DNA from: a virus
Virus record (IMG/VR): IMGVR_UViG_3300027736_000038
Coordinates: 1 to 64,000 of that record
Direction: 5' to 3' (one strand)
Length of the DNA stretch: 64,000 nucleotides
Shown: positions 8,106 to 15,473 of the stretch, piece by piece
How the letters are laid out: every line of letters starts with the position of its first letter
How positions within the stretch are numbered: the first letter of the stretch is position 1
Made by a program: the position numbers and the translations under genes
Notes under the pieces: generated by a model
Told to the model about the DNA's origin: nothing
The model's input: only the letters and a program-made list of their open reading frames with translations
The model's database searches: none

Positions 8106-8654
8106 TTATAACCCTGCCATTGATATAAATGCTTTTAATTCGCTATCTGGTTCGCCGTGTAGATTTATTGTATCTAATCCTGCACGATGACGCATCTCAT
8201 TTAAACCTTCTTCATCTTCATTTTCTTCACGATATTCATGTGGACTAATAGTAATTTTTTGTTTCAATAAATCTGCATCAGCATCATAATCTTCTTCATC
8301 AATATTTATAGTCCACTCGGTTACTTTTAAATCTGTTAATGTTTCTAAATCTTCTATTAATTCTACAATACGTTCTGGGACTTTTGTTCTGCGTTTCATC
8401 TCAACAAATACTAGATATTTGCCTGGACTTAATTCACCTTCACTTAAACTAGCATCAAGTACCCAATCATACCCACGTTCAAACCAATCAACTAAATCAT
8501 TGCCTGCTGCTTCACTTTTAACAGTAAATGCTAATGTAACAATATCACTGTCTTTACCCATCTTAGCAGAATATTCATCTACGGAAACGGTAGGTTCAAT
8601 TTGGTCTACCATATCCAAATAATCTAATCCTTCATTAATGATTCTTCTTGTCAT
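8106..8654 (-). CDS. Conserved T4-like phage protein, virion-associated candidate
   Basis: A 182-residue acidic protein with mixed alpha/beta content (for example DLVDWFERGYDWVLDA and GKYLVFVEMKRR). I recall similar proteins in T4-like cyanophages near virion genes, but without function. The N-terminus MTRRIINEGL carries an I-x-E pattern that could be a prohead-protease site; this is weak. It sits one base before the holin candidate and eight bases after the upstream acidic protein, so the three share one transcript. Confidence 0.55.
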   Translation of the reverse strand: MTRRIINEGLDYLDMVDQIEPTVSVDEYSAKMGKDSDIVTLAFTVKSEAAGNDLVDWFERGYDWVLDASLSEGELSPGKYLVFVEMKRRTKVPERIVELIEDLETLTDLKVTEWTINIDEEDYDADADLLKQKITISPHEYREENEDEEGLNEMRHRAGLDTINLHGEPDSELKAFISMAGL

Positions 8655-8662
8655 GTTATACC

Positions 8663-9280
8663 TTACATTGCGGGTGCAGGAGGTGCTCCGGGTGGGGCGC
8701 CTGGAGGCATTCCACCCATTCCCATACCTGCATCTTGTTCTTGTTCTTCCTGATCAGTAGTAGAATCTTGATCCAAATCTTCATCATATGAATCATCTAG
8801 TTCTTCCAAATCAATTGTCTGCCCAGCTAAGTCAATAGAGCCTTCTTTAATATCATCCAATAAGTCTTTTGGTATCTCTATGTAAACAAACCAAACTTTC
8901 TTTGGTGCCATCTTAGGATAACGTGTACCAGGAACATAATCTTCATAATCTTTAACTTCTACTGGAACTTCAACTTCAGATTTAGCAAACTTAACCTTAC
9001 ATCCAATTGCTACTAAACGTCTAGCACCTTTGGGATTAGGCATTAACTTGTATGGCCACATGAATATGCAACTAACTGTATAGCGTTTTATGTTAGGACC
9101 TTGAACTAATTCACCTAATTCCCAGTTACGGTAGGCGTAAAGATCGGATTCGTCTAGTACTCGTTCAAAGTCTAGTAGGGTGTTCATTGACCCGTCACTG
9201 GTAAATATACCCTTTACGGTGTCTACAATGCTGACATAATCAACATTATCAAAGAAATTGTCGGCGGCTTCGTGCTTCAT
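8663..9280 (-). CDS. Acidic hypothetical protein with Gly/Pro/Met tail
   Basis: A 205-residue protein. Residues 1-160 form a compact alpha/beta region with aromatic segments (SCIFMWPYKLMPNPKGARRL, KVWFVYIEIP). Residues 160-205 are disordered: a Glu/Asp stretch followed by Gly-Met-Pro-Pro repeats. First gene of a three-gene unit with a late-type motif (9293-9286) only five bases before the ATG, so the message may have almost no leader. No family is recognised. Divergent from phoH across 172 bases. Confidence 0.55.
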   Translation of the reverse strand: MKHEAADNFFDNVDYVSIVDTVKGIFTSDGSMNTLLDFERVLDESDLYAYRNWELGELVQGPNIKRYTVSCIFMWPYKLMPNPKGARRLVAIGCKVKFAKSEVEVPVEVKDYEDYVPGTRYPKMAPKKVWFVYIEIPKDLLDDIKEGSIDLAGQTIDLEELDDSYDEDLDQDSTTDQEEQEQDAGMGMGGMPPGAPPGAPPAPAM

Positions 9281-9285
9281 TAATA

Positions 9286-9293
9286 TATTTATC
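9286..9293 (-). promoter_or_regulatory. Late-type motif close to a start codon
   Basis: GATAAATA on the minus strand, ending five bases before ATG 9280, with no clear ribosome binding site between. If used as a T4-type late promoter, transcription would begin at or near the start codon. Confidence 0.4.
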
Positions 9294-9452
9294 TTTAATT
9301 GATTAATAGCACTATTTCAATATTTTGCTGTTAAGCCAAGTATTTAGTCTAAAATATTGCGTTAAAAGTCTGATACATTACACAAGATTTTTGGCTTTAA
9401 ATAATATTGAGTATTATGAGTACTCACCCGCTCTTATAAAGGAGAATTTACA

Positions 9453-10235
9453 TTGAGCAAACGGAAAACCAGTGCTTTACGCACTACTCAGCAAGATCCA
9501 CGCTTTTCAAGCAAAAAACAAACAAATCAAACTTTTTACATGAAAGAATCAAAAACAATAGATTTCTCGCAAGCAAAATCTGTAAGGATCAATAAGCGGC
9601 CCGTACAGTTAGTCCCCAAATCTCTAAATCAAGAAAATTACATAATGTCTCTATTAGATGAGAACACCGATATTGTTGTTGTCACTGGTCCGGCCGGTAC
9701 TGGTAAAACTTATTTAGCAATGCAGGCGGCTATTAAAGCAATGCGTGACGGAGAATGTGATAGAATCATATTGTCTCGTCCCGCTGTAGGAGTAGATGAC
9801 GAAAAACACGGCTTCTTGCCTGGTGATATCAATCAAAAGATGGAACCTTGGACAAGACCCTTAATGGATGTATTACGTGAGTATTACACACAAGCAGAAA
9901 TTACTCATATGTTGGAAGAACAGATTATAGAGATTGCTCCATTAGCATTCTGTCGTGGTCGTAACTTCAAACATAGTTGGGTAGTGTTAGATGAAGCGCA
10001 AAATGCAACACCTGGTCAACTCAAAATGATTATGACTAGAATCGGCGTTGGCAGTAAGATTGTAATTACTGGCGATATTGAACAAGCCGATAGAAAATCA
10101 GCCGACAATGGGCTACTAGACTTACAAAATCGATTGGGGAAGGGGGTGATACCAGGGTTGCAGTTATGTACTTTTGACATTAAAGATGTTCAACGGCACC
10201 GCATCATTGAACATGTACTAAACTTGTACAGTTAA
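9453..10235 (+). CDS. phoH: PhoH-like P-loop ATPase
   Basis: A 260-residue PhoH family protein: Walker A GPAGTGKT (79-86), Walker B VVLDEAQN (177-184), the SRPAVG segment after the first module and the ITGD sensor region. A basic N-terminal extension of about 50 residues precedes the core. PhoH is frequent in aquatic phages; it is an ATPase or putative RNA helicase whose benefit to the phage is unclear. The start is TTG 9453, chosen because AAGGAG lies ten bases upstream. Monocistronic, on the plus strand between two minus-strand units, closed by a strong terminator. Upstream 9294-9452 shows no consensus promoter that I trust. Confidence 0.92.
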   Translation: MSKRKTSALRTTQQDPRFSSKKQTNQTFYMKESKTIDFSQAKSVRINKRPVQLVPKSLNQENYIMSLLDENTDIVVVTGPAGTGKTYLAMQAAIKAMRDGECDRIILSRPAVGVDDEKHGFLPGDINQKMEPWTRPLMDVLREYYTQAEITHMLEEQIIEIAPLAFCRGRNFKHSWVVLDEAQNATPGQLKMIMTRIGVGSKIVITGDIEQADRKSADNGLLDLQNRLGKGVIPGLQLCTFDIKDVQRHRIIEHVLNLYS

Positions 10236-10259
10236 AAAGAGGGGCAATGCCCCTCTTTT
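10235..10259. terminator. Rho-independent terminator, convergent
   Basis: An 11-bp stem AAAAGAGGGGC/GCCCCTCTTTT with loop AAT. It is flanked by A and T runs, so it can stop phoH transcripts and the opposing early operon that ends at 10258. Confidence 0.85.
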
Positions 10260-10524
10260 ACTTCTGAACTTCTGATTCAGTATTATTCTTTTGTAATTGA
10301 TCAATTAACGTTGGATATACCTTTTTGTAGTATTCAATCATCTTATCCCAATCACTATCTACTACCTTACTTTCAATTACGCATTTGTCAATTTTCTTTT
10401 TATTAAAATCTAAAATGACATTGCAGGTTTGAATGTCAGAGGTGCGTACACGCTTACTAATACTAACTTGTTCATCAATCTGTCCATTAGGTTTACGGAC
10501 AAAGGTAATCAATAAATATCTCAC
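10258..10524 (-). CDS. Conserved small phage protein downstream of gp44
   Basis: An 88-residue basic alpha/beta protein (MRYLLITFVRKPNGQIDEQV) with a helical C-terminal part. Its ATG overlaps the stop of the clamp loader gene by four bases (ATGA), so it is coupled to it. Small proteins of this kind follow replication genes in other T4-like phages as far as I recall, with no assigned role. It is not recognisably gp62, the small clamp loader subunit. The stop codon lies inside the terminator. Confidence 0.6.
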   Translation of the reverse strand: MRYLLITFVRKPNGQIDEQVSISKRVRTSDIQTCNVILDFNKKKIDKCVIESKVVDSDWDKMIEYYKKVYPTLIDQLQKNNTESEVQK

Positions 10525-11447
10525 GATGTTAACTCCACTAATGTTGCTGCTAATGAGATTTCAGGAATTCCAACTAACGGCAAGTTTGCTAGACCATTAC
10601 GAATGACAATGATACTAGCATCACGTTTTTCTTGTTGCTTTCCCCATAAGTCTAAGTTGTCATACATCCACCTGTAAGTATCTTCAATACGTGTTGGGTA
10701 CAACGCAATGTATTGCATCAGTTGCTGGCGACCCTCAAGAATTTTACCAGCTTTAAACAATGTTGTTGCTTCTAACAGTAACTCGTGTTCACTATTACCT
10801 TCTGATTGTGGGGGCAATAGCTTACCTGTGCTGCTATTGACTTGTAGTTGATTCAAACATTTACGCAAGTCTGGATATGCTACACGAACATAACTATCCA
10901 ATGTATCCAAATCAAACTCAATGCCCTCAGTTACAAGAACAGTTGCTGCCCTTGCAGTGTACTCAGTACGATCGGGTTTAGCGATATGAAACTTGTGACA
11001 ACGACTTTCACGCAATGCTGGAATGATTTTGTGTTCATAGTTACAAGTAAGAATGAATCTTACTGTATCAGCATATGCTTCCATATCATTACGCAATGCT
11101 GCTTGAAACTCTGGACTTGTATAGTCAGCTTCATCAAGTAGAATCACTTTAAACTTACCGAAGGGCATTGTTTGAGCAAATCCATTAATCTTATCACGCA
11201 CAACTGCCACACCATTCTCACGACTAGCATTGATTTCTAATACATCATAATCTTCTACACCAAGTTCATTAATTAAAACTTTAGCAAGAGTAGTCTTACC
11301 TGTGCCCGGGTCACCACTTAGTAATAGATGTGGGATAGAACCATTAGCGATCCAACCTTCTACTTGTTGTTTTTGTCGTTCATCTACAAAGACATAATCT
11401 GTTACAGATTTTGGACGATAACGCTCAACCCAAAGTTGGTTCTTCAT
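10521..11447 (-). CDS. 44: Sliding clamp loader large subunit (gp44-like)
   Basis: A 308-residue AAA+ clamp loader ATPase. It begins LWVERYRPKSV, the typical start of gp44/RFC small subunits. Walker A SGDPGTGKTT (44-53), Walker B LLDEADY (103-109) and the SRC arginine-finger motif (148-150) are intact. It would open and load the phage sliding clamp onto primer-template DNA. The subunit gp62 and clamp gp45 are not in this window. It is coupled on both sides by four-base overlaps within the early operon starting at 13025. Confidence 0.93.
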   Translation of the reverse strand: MKNQLWVERYRPKSVTDYVFVDERQKQQVEGWIANGSIPHLLLSGDPGTGKTTLAKVLINELGVEDYDVLEINASRENGVAVVRDKINGFAQTMPFGKFKVILLDEADYTSPEFQAALRNDMEAYADTVRFILTCNYEHKIIPALRESRCHKFHIAKPDRTEYTARAATVLVTEGIEFDLDTLDSYVRVAYPDLRKCLNQLQVNSSTGKLLPPQSEGNSEHELLLEATTLFKAGKILEGRQQLMQYIALYPTRIEDTYRWMYDNLDLWGKQQEKRDASIIVIRNGLANLPLVGIPEISLAATLVELTS

Positions 11448-11755
11448 TTTCTAAGCATCTCCAATGTTATAATGTGTGAAATACCTTGACCTAAGTCTTG
11501 ATCACTAGTAATGATATGCAATGCAGTATTGCGTTCATCTGTTCTAGGATCGTATTTGTTGTACTCCATAACATATCCGCCGTTTGCTGAATGTATTGTA
11601 AAGTTCATACCATTTGACTGATCTATCCTACGACCTGAATTAATAGTACCAATACCAATAGATTTTGAAGGTAAGTTTACATCCCCGTCAGAACGGACTT
11701 TATTCCAATCTTCTCTAACCCAGCTAATAACTTTTTGCTTAAACCAATTTATCAT
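11444..11755 (-). CDS. Conserved phage protein between GroES-like and gp44
   Basis: A 103-residue protein beginning with an amphipathic helix (MINWFKQKVISWVREDW) followed by beta strands (MNFTIHSANGGYVMEY, ALHIITSD). The pattern, with Gly-rich turns and a C-terminal HIITLEMLRK, looks like a family shared by many environmental T4-like phages; I know no function. Its start overlaps the end of the co-chaperonin gene by one base and its stop overlaps gp44 by four, so it is fully embedded in the early operon. Confidence 0.6.
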   Translation of the reverse strand: MINWFKQKVISWVREDWNKVRSDGDVNLPSKSIGIGTINSGRRIDQSNGMNFTIHSANGGYVMEYNKYDPRTDERNTALHIITSDQDLGQGISHIITLEMLRK

Positions 11756-12135
11756 TAATACACCTTGTCGCTAAATGTTTCGTCATATACTTGTTCATCT
11801 GACGCTAATAGTATATCACTAGGATCAACTCTACGCAATGTTTTCTTACCCGTTTCATCTTCAATGTCGATACCACGTGTCCAACGACCATGACTTACCA
11901 TGACCCATAATTCTTCATACAAATCAGGGTCTTTATTCTCTGCACCAATCTTGTATATCTTTCCCCAACGAGGCCTGATACCTGCACTTTTCATATCATC
12001 ATTTGGTAATAGTATACCACTAGTGGTAATACGAACATCAAAACTCATATCATAAACAATGATATGTGCGCCGATTGGTCTGAATTGGTCTTTAGTGAAT
12101 TTATGCGGGTCAAATGCTAATTTCTTTTCTTCCAT
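11755..12135 (-). CDS. GroES/gp31-like co-chaperonin
   Basis: A 126-residue protein with the beta-barrel pattern of GroES: FRPIGAHIIVYDM, then a flexible loop (RITTSGILLPNDDMKSAGIR) where GroES carries its mobile GroEL-binding loop, then WGKIYKIG and a C-terminal DILLAS strand. In T4, gp31 replaces GroES so that host GroEL can fold the major capsid protein; a similar role is likely here. The start ATG 12135 lies one base after the upstream stop (TAACATG) and is preferred over an upstream ATG overlapping that gene. Assignment rests on fold pattern, as sequence identity to GroES is low. Confidence 0.7.
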   Translation of the reverse strand: MEEKKLAFDPHKFTKDQFRPIGAHIIVYDMSFDVRITTSGILLPNDDMKSAGIRPRWGKIYKIGAENKDPDLYEELWVMVSHGRWTRGIDIEDETGKKTLRRVDPSDILLASDEQVYDETFSDKVY

Positions 12136-12136
12136 G

Positions 12137-12499
12137 TTATTTCTTCTTTGTTTCTTTGGCTTTGATTTGTTCAACTTCCAAATCATCATTAAACGATTCT
12201 TCCAATTCCAATTCTTCTGGGGTTAACTCAATCAAATCAAGTGTTGGGGTAGGGGCAGAATCTGGTTGAATTGTTGGTCTAGGTCTTTTTAGCGGTTGAG
12301 CAGAACGATTACCTACTGTTTTGCTGTATGCATTATTTACCTTTTCAGTCACGGGTTTGATAACTTTACCAAATGCATCAATGGTATCACCACGTGCATT
12401 TAGATTTTTAACATTACCCACTGCTCTTGTTTTTTCATTTTTGGATACTAGTGCTGACATATCAACACTTTTTCCCATTGCGGATCTAACTATAGCCAT
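12137..12499 (-). CDS. Conserved basic/acidic phage protein
   Basis: A 120-residue protein starting MAIVRSAMGKSVDMSALVSK with a segment RAVGNVKNLNARGDTID that I associate with a family widespread in T4-like environmental phages. The middle is Pro-rich; the C-terminus is strongly acidic (LTPEELELEESFNDDLEVE) and ends in lysines. Probably disordered outside the N-terminal block. A role in DNA binding or as an adaptor is a guess. It lies between the DnaE-like fragment and the co-chaperonin. Confidence 0.6.
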   Translation of the reverse strand: MAIVRSAMGKSVDMSALVSKNEKTRAVGNVKNLNARGDTIDAFGKVIKPVTEKVNNAYSKTVGNRSAQPLKRPRPTIQPDSAPTPTLDLIELTPEELELEESFNDDLEVEQIKAKETKKK

Positions 12500-12509
12500 T
12501 TTAATCTCC

Positions 12510-13025
12510 TTATTTTAAAAATTCATCTACCGATAATTGGTAGTACAAACTATTTATACGATGAATTCCAATCAAATACAATACATAGCTTGCTACACTA
12601 CTACCACGACCTACGCCCCATACAATATTGTTTCTACGCATTGTGTCAACTAGATATTTTAAATACTTCAATAATGGGAACATATCCCTATCATGGAATT
12701 TTATTAATTCGTTGCCTGCACGTTGCAGTTCTTCTTCGTTTTTACATTGATCTAATACCCATTTAGCAATATCCATTTCGTAGTATTCTACGGGCATTTG
12801 CCACTGAGATTGATTTTCTTTATCAAATTCTTCAACTGATAATTTTTTATCTATGTATTCTACTAATGTAGGTAGATTTTCTTCTGAGAGAAAGATGTGC
12901 GTACTGTCCAGATTTATTTGCTTATCTACAAGACAATCTTTAATGGTGCGGGCTGGATCACTCATATACAAATCACACAGATCATCTTCTGTGAGAATTA
13001 TTTGTCCATAATTATCAATTTTCAT
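12510..13025 (-). CDS. N-terminal half of a miniature DNA polymerase III alpha
   Basis: A 171-residue protein. Residues 110-171 match the DnaE palm just before the catalytic aspartates: FPLLKYLKYLVDTMRRNNI, then WGVGRGSSVASYVLYLIGI (136-154; GRGS at 139-142) and YYQLSVDEFLK at the very end, corresponding to the DnaE stretch ending in FERFLN. The PHP domain is absent. The protein stops exactly where DnaE would continue into its catalytic D-x-D motif, which instead begins the separate gene at 61190-61801. No intein-like sequence is seen at the C-terminus. First gene of the early operon, behind a sigma70 promoter. It is probably inactive alone. Confidence 0.75.
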   Translation of the reverse strand: MKIDNYGQIILTEDDLCDLYMSDPARTIKDCLVDKQINLDSTHIFLSEENLPTLVEYIDKKLSVEEFDKENQSQWQMPVEYYEMDIAKWVLDQCKNEEELQRAGNELIKFHDRDMFPLLKYLKYLVDTMRRNNIVWGVGRGSSVASYVLYLIGIHRINSLYYQLSVDEFLK

Positions 13026-13031
13026 CTATGT

Positions 13032-13060
13032 ATTATAACATAGACTTTTGTGTAAATCAA
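13032..13060 (-). promoter_or_regulatory. Sigma70 promoter for the DnaE-N to gp44 operon
   Basis: On the minus strand TTGATT (13060-13055), 17 bp, TATAAT (13037-13032), directly upstream of ATG 13025. The -10 is perfect and the -35 has four of six consensus bases. Confidence 0.75.
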
Positions 13061-13666
13061 CTATAATGGTTGTTTTTCATGGTCATTACTAAAAATAATT
13101 TCAGTAGTGGTATATTCTTTTTGTTCCCAATCTAACCCAACGCTCCACCAATCAGAATGTTGTTTTACCAGTCTAACAATTTTATCCTTTTTGTTAGATT
13201 TGGTTATATCTGACATATTAGTAGAACTATCACTCCACCAGCCCTTATTACCAAATGGGTGATTAGACACATTTTCTATGTCATATACAAATTTAACATC
13301 ATCACTTAACCCAGACATAAGTGAAATATCGGTAATATGCAGTTTGCCTTCTGTTATTGCATTTAGTTTAAGCAATAATAATATGGTTATGATTTGATCA
13401 TATGGTTCGTCAGGTAATGTACAGACTTTGATATCAGCTTGCATATACTTTTCTATAGCTTTTTTTTCTGAATCTTGTACAAAGATACTATTACCCAAAC
13501 ATTCATGCAAGAAGTAATGTATTCTGTCCATTGCTATATTCTGTTCTTTAATAGATGCTGTATCAACTTCCATTTTTAATGCAAGTTCATATATGGTCAT
13601 TAAGAATTCACCTTCAAAATAAACCCCAGCTTGGAATGCGAATTCACGTTCTATTTTTGTTGCCAA
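13061..13666 (-). CDS. Hypothetical protein
   Basis: A 201-residue protein with a helical N-terminal half (IYELALKMEVDTASIKEQNI) and a Trp-rich C-terminal part (GNKGWWSDSS, HSDWWSVGLDW). The start is TTG 13666, chosen because GAGGATC lies a few bases upstream; it overlaps the end of the 87-residue gene by 23 bases. I do not recognise the family. It shares a late transcript with the 87-residue protein, so a virion or assembly role is possible. Confidence 0.55.
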   Translation of the reverse strand: MATKIEREFAFQAGVYFEGEFLMTIYELALKMEVDTASIKEQNIAMDRIHYFLHECLGNSIFVQDSEKKAIEKYMQADIKVCTLPDEPYDQIITILLLLKLNAITEGKLHITDISLMSGLSDDVKFVYDIENVSNHPFGNKGWWSDSSTNMSDITKSNKKDKIVRLVKQHSDWWSVGLDWEQKEYTTTEIIFSNDHEKQPL

Positions 13667-13907
13667 TTTGATCCTCTTTTTGTATTGATACTTGACCTTG
13701 AATGTTTTGTTTTTTCATAACATCGTCAAGTTTTTTGCTGGCTTCATTACGATACGTTTCAATTACCATATGAAGCTGATTAATTAATGGCCTATTACCT
13801 GTACGAGAAGCAAAGGTTAGTTTATTCATCAGACCGGTTAAATCAGTCTGGATTTCCTCTAATGTCTTTTCGGCCAGTTTTTTCTTATCTAAGAATGGAT
13901 GTTCCAT
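13644..13907 (-). CDS. Conserved helical phage protein (87 aa)
   Basis: Predicted almost entirely helical: LDKKKLAEKTLEEIQTDLTG, then NQLHMVIETYRNEASKKLDD. Short proteins with a similar helical pattern occur near virion genes in T4-like cyanophages as I recall, without known function. A late-type motif (13920-13913) ends five bases before the ATG and no ribosome binding site is visible, so the message may be nearly leaderless. Confidence 0.55.
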   Translation of the reverse strand: MEHPFLDKKKLAEKTLEEIQTDLTGLMNKLTFASRTGNRPLINQLHMVIETYRNEASKKLDDVMKKQNIQGQVSIQKEDQIGNKNRT

Positions 13908-13912
13908 TCAAA

Positions 13913-13920
13913 TATTTATC
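13913..13920 (-). promoter_or_regulatory. Late-type motif overlapping an upstream stop codon
   Basis: GATAAATA on the minus strand. Its first bases are part of the TGA that ends the 510-residue fibre-like gene. It ends five bases before ATG 13907. Confidence 0.45.
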
Positions 13921-15451
13921 ACCAAGAAGATAGTGCGATTCTTTTCCAGATATCATTGCCAACATAGAATGTTGCAGTTGTTGCAGTAGTATTACCAGAT
14001 AGGACAACGGTAGTATCTGCTACTCCATTTGATCTACTTAAACTTACTGTAATATTGGCGCCGGAGAAGGATTTAACATAATAAACAGTGTTTGAAACTA
14101 ATCCTCCCATATTAGCAGCAAAAATGATTGGGGCATTATTTGCTAAACTTCCAGTATTGCCACTTAAGGTTATCATGCCATTAGCATATGTTTGTGTTAC
14201 TGATGTTCCGTATGATGAAGAATTATATGAGTCTGTAGCGACATATACATACGACACTGGGTTTGCATACATTGTACCAGACCCGCCTGCCAAGTTTACA
14301 TTGGCACCACCAATAGTTGATGAAACTGTAAAGTATGTATTAGCAGAAACATTTCTAACATAATATGTAGCACCGCTAGTGATATTAGCTTCAAAACTAG
14401 TACCAGTGAATACAATTGGCAAATCGGTATATAGTTGAGTAGTATCTGCTACATTTAAATATCCATTATTAACTTTATATGTTAAACCAGTAGGTGTTCC
14501 GGTTGTTGTTGTAATGTTTGAGCCGCCGCTAGTAGTTGATAATTGAAAGTTAGTTGTTCCATTGGTAGCTATAATATAATATGTACTAGGATCTGAATAC
14601 CCACTGATACTACCTGTGCCACCTGCAGTTCCAGATATTCTCAATTGTTGATCCACTGCTAATGGTAATGATGTCGCACTACAAGTAAACCCACCTGAAG
14701 TATTTGAAATCACTACGGTAGACAGAGACATTCCTGTATTTGACGATAACACAGATAATTGATTAAACGATGGCCCAACTGCGATATCACCATTAACATC
14801 ACCTTGAAATCCTTTAGGGGAAATAAGTTTTTGTTGAATCTGAGTTGATTGTCTTGGTCTATTGATTGGTTGAATATACAATGTGTTGCCGCAATCAGTT
14901 GAACTTATCAAATAGTTAAGTTGTGTTACTCCATTTGGTACTGTAACAGTTGGTATAGTACCAATATTAGCAAAGTTTTCAAGTAACATAACACCATCAT
15001 CATTGGAGATTACTAATTCACTTGGAAAACTGATTACAGCATTAGCATTTGAAACTGATAGATTTAGTTGCACATTGCTTTGAGTACCAGTTGGTGCCCA
15101 ACTACCAAAATTGATTGTAGTATTTGCAGCAACTGTTCCATACTGTACATCACCTAATGACACATCAACTAGTACAGTACCGGCTAATGCGTTACCTAAA
15201 TTATAAGTTGTTGCTCTAAAGCCACGTGTACTTGCATTACTGATAAGTGTATTAGCCATATCATTATTAATTGTAGTGCCTAGTAATGCTTGTTTAACTA
15301 CAACTTTATTTTGTAGGTCAGTTATTTCATTGCCGGCGGCATTTAAATTGTTTACGATAGAAGCAAAATTATCTCTGAATCCCTGGCTGTTATTGTTAAC
15401 GCCCGGGACAGGGTAATTTACATTTATTGCGGTTGTGTTGATTGTACTCAT
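13919..15451 (-). CDS. Fibre-like virion protein with repeated beta modules
   Basis: A 510-residue Ser/Thr/Asn/Gly-rich structural protein. The N-terminus (NYPVPGVNNNSQGFRDNFAS) resembles the attachment end of T4-like fibre proteins. The second half contains three copies of a beta-rich module with a core such as PIVFTGTSFEANITSGATYY followed by FTVSSTIGGANV and a Gly-rich turn; the same module occurs in three other proteins in the window. It is followed closely by the 87-residue gene and preceded by a late-type motif (CTAAATAT near 15470). A tail-fibre or baseplate-attached role is inferred. Confidence 0.65.
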   Translation of the reverse strand: MSTINTTAINVNYPVPGVNNNSQGFRDNFASIVNNLNAAGNEITDLQNKVVVKQALLGTTINNDMANTLISNASTRGFRATTYNLGNALAGTVLVDVSLGDVQYGTVAANTTINFGSWAPTGTQSNVQLNLSVSNANAVISFPSELVISNDDGVMLLENFANIGTIPTVTVPNGVTQLNYLISSTDCGNTLYIQPINRPRQSTQIQQKLISPKGFQGDVNGDIAVGPSFNQLSVLSSNTGMSLSTVVISNTSGGFTCSATSLPLAVDQQLRISGTAGGTGSISGYSDPSTYYIIATNGTTNFQLSTTSGGSNITTTTGTPTGLTYKVNNGYLNVADTTQLYTDLPIVFTGTSFEANITSGATYYVRNVSANTYFTVSSTIGGANVNLAGGSGTMYANPVSYVYVATDSYNSSSYGTSVTQTYANGMITLSGNTGSLANNAPIIFAANMGGLVSNTVYYVKSFSGANITVSLSRSNGVADTTVVLSGNTTATTATFYVGNDIWKRIALSSW

Positions 15452-15473
15452 GTTTTTATTCCGTTATATATAT

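Noticed and set aside
9294-9452. A defined promoter for phoH
   Set aside because: Several AT-rich hexamers resemble -10 boxes (TATTAT, TAAAAT), but none has a matching -35 at 16-18 bp, so I do not call one.
12990-13025. Split intein between the two polymerase III alpha halves
   Set aside because: The first half ends directly after DEFLK and the second starts at MRIDSD, so there is no room for intein sequence and none of its usual motifs is visible.
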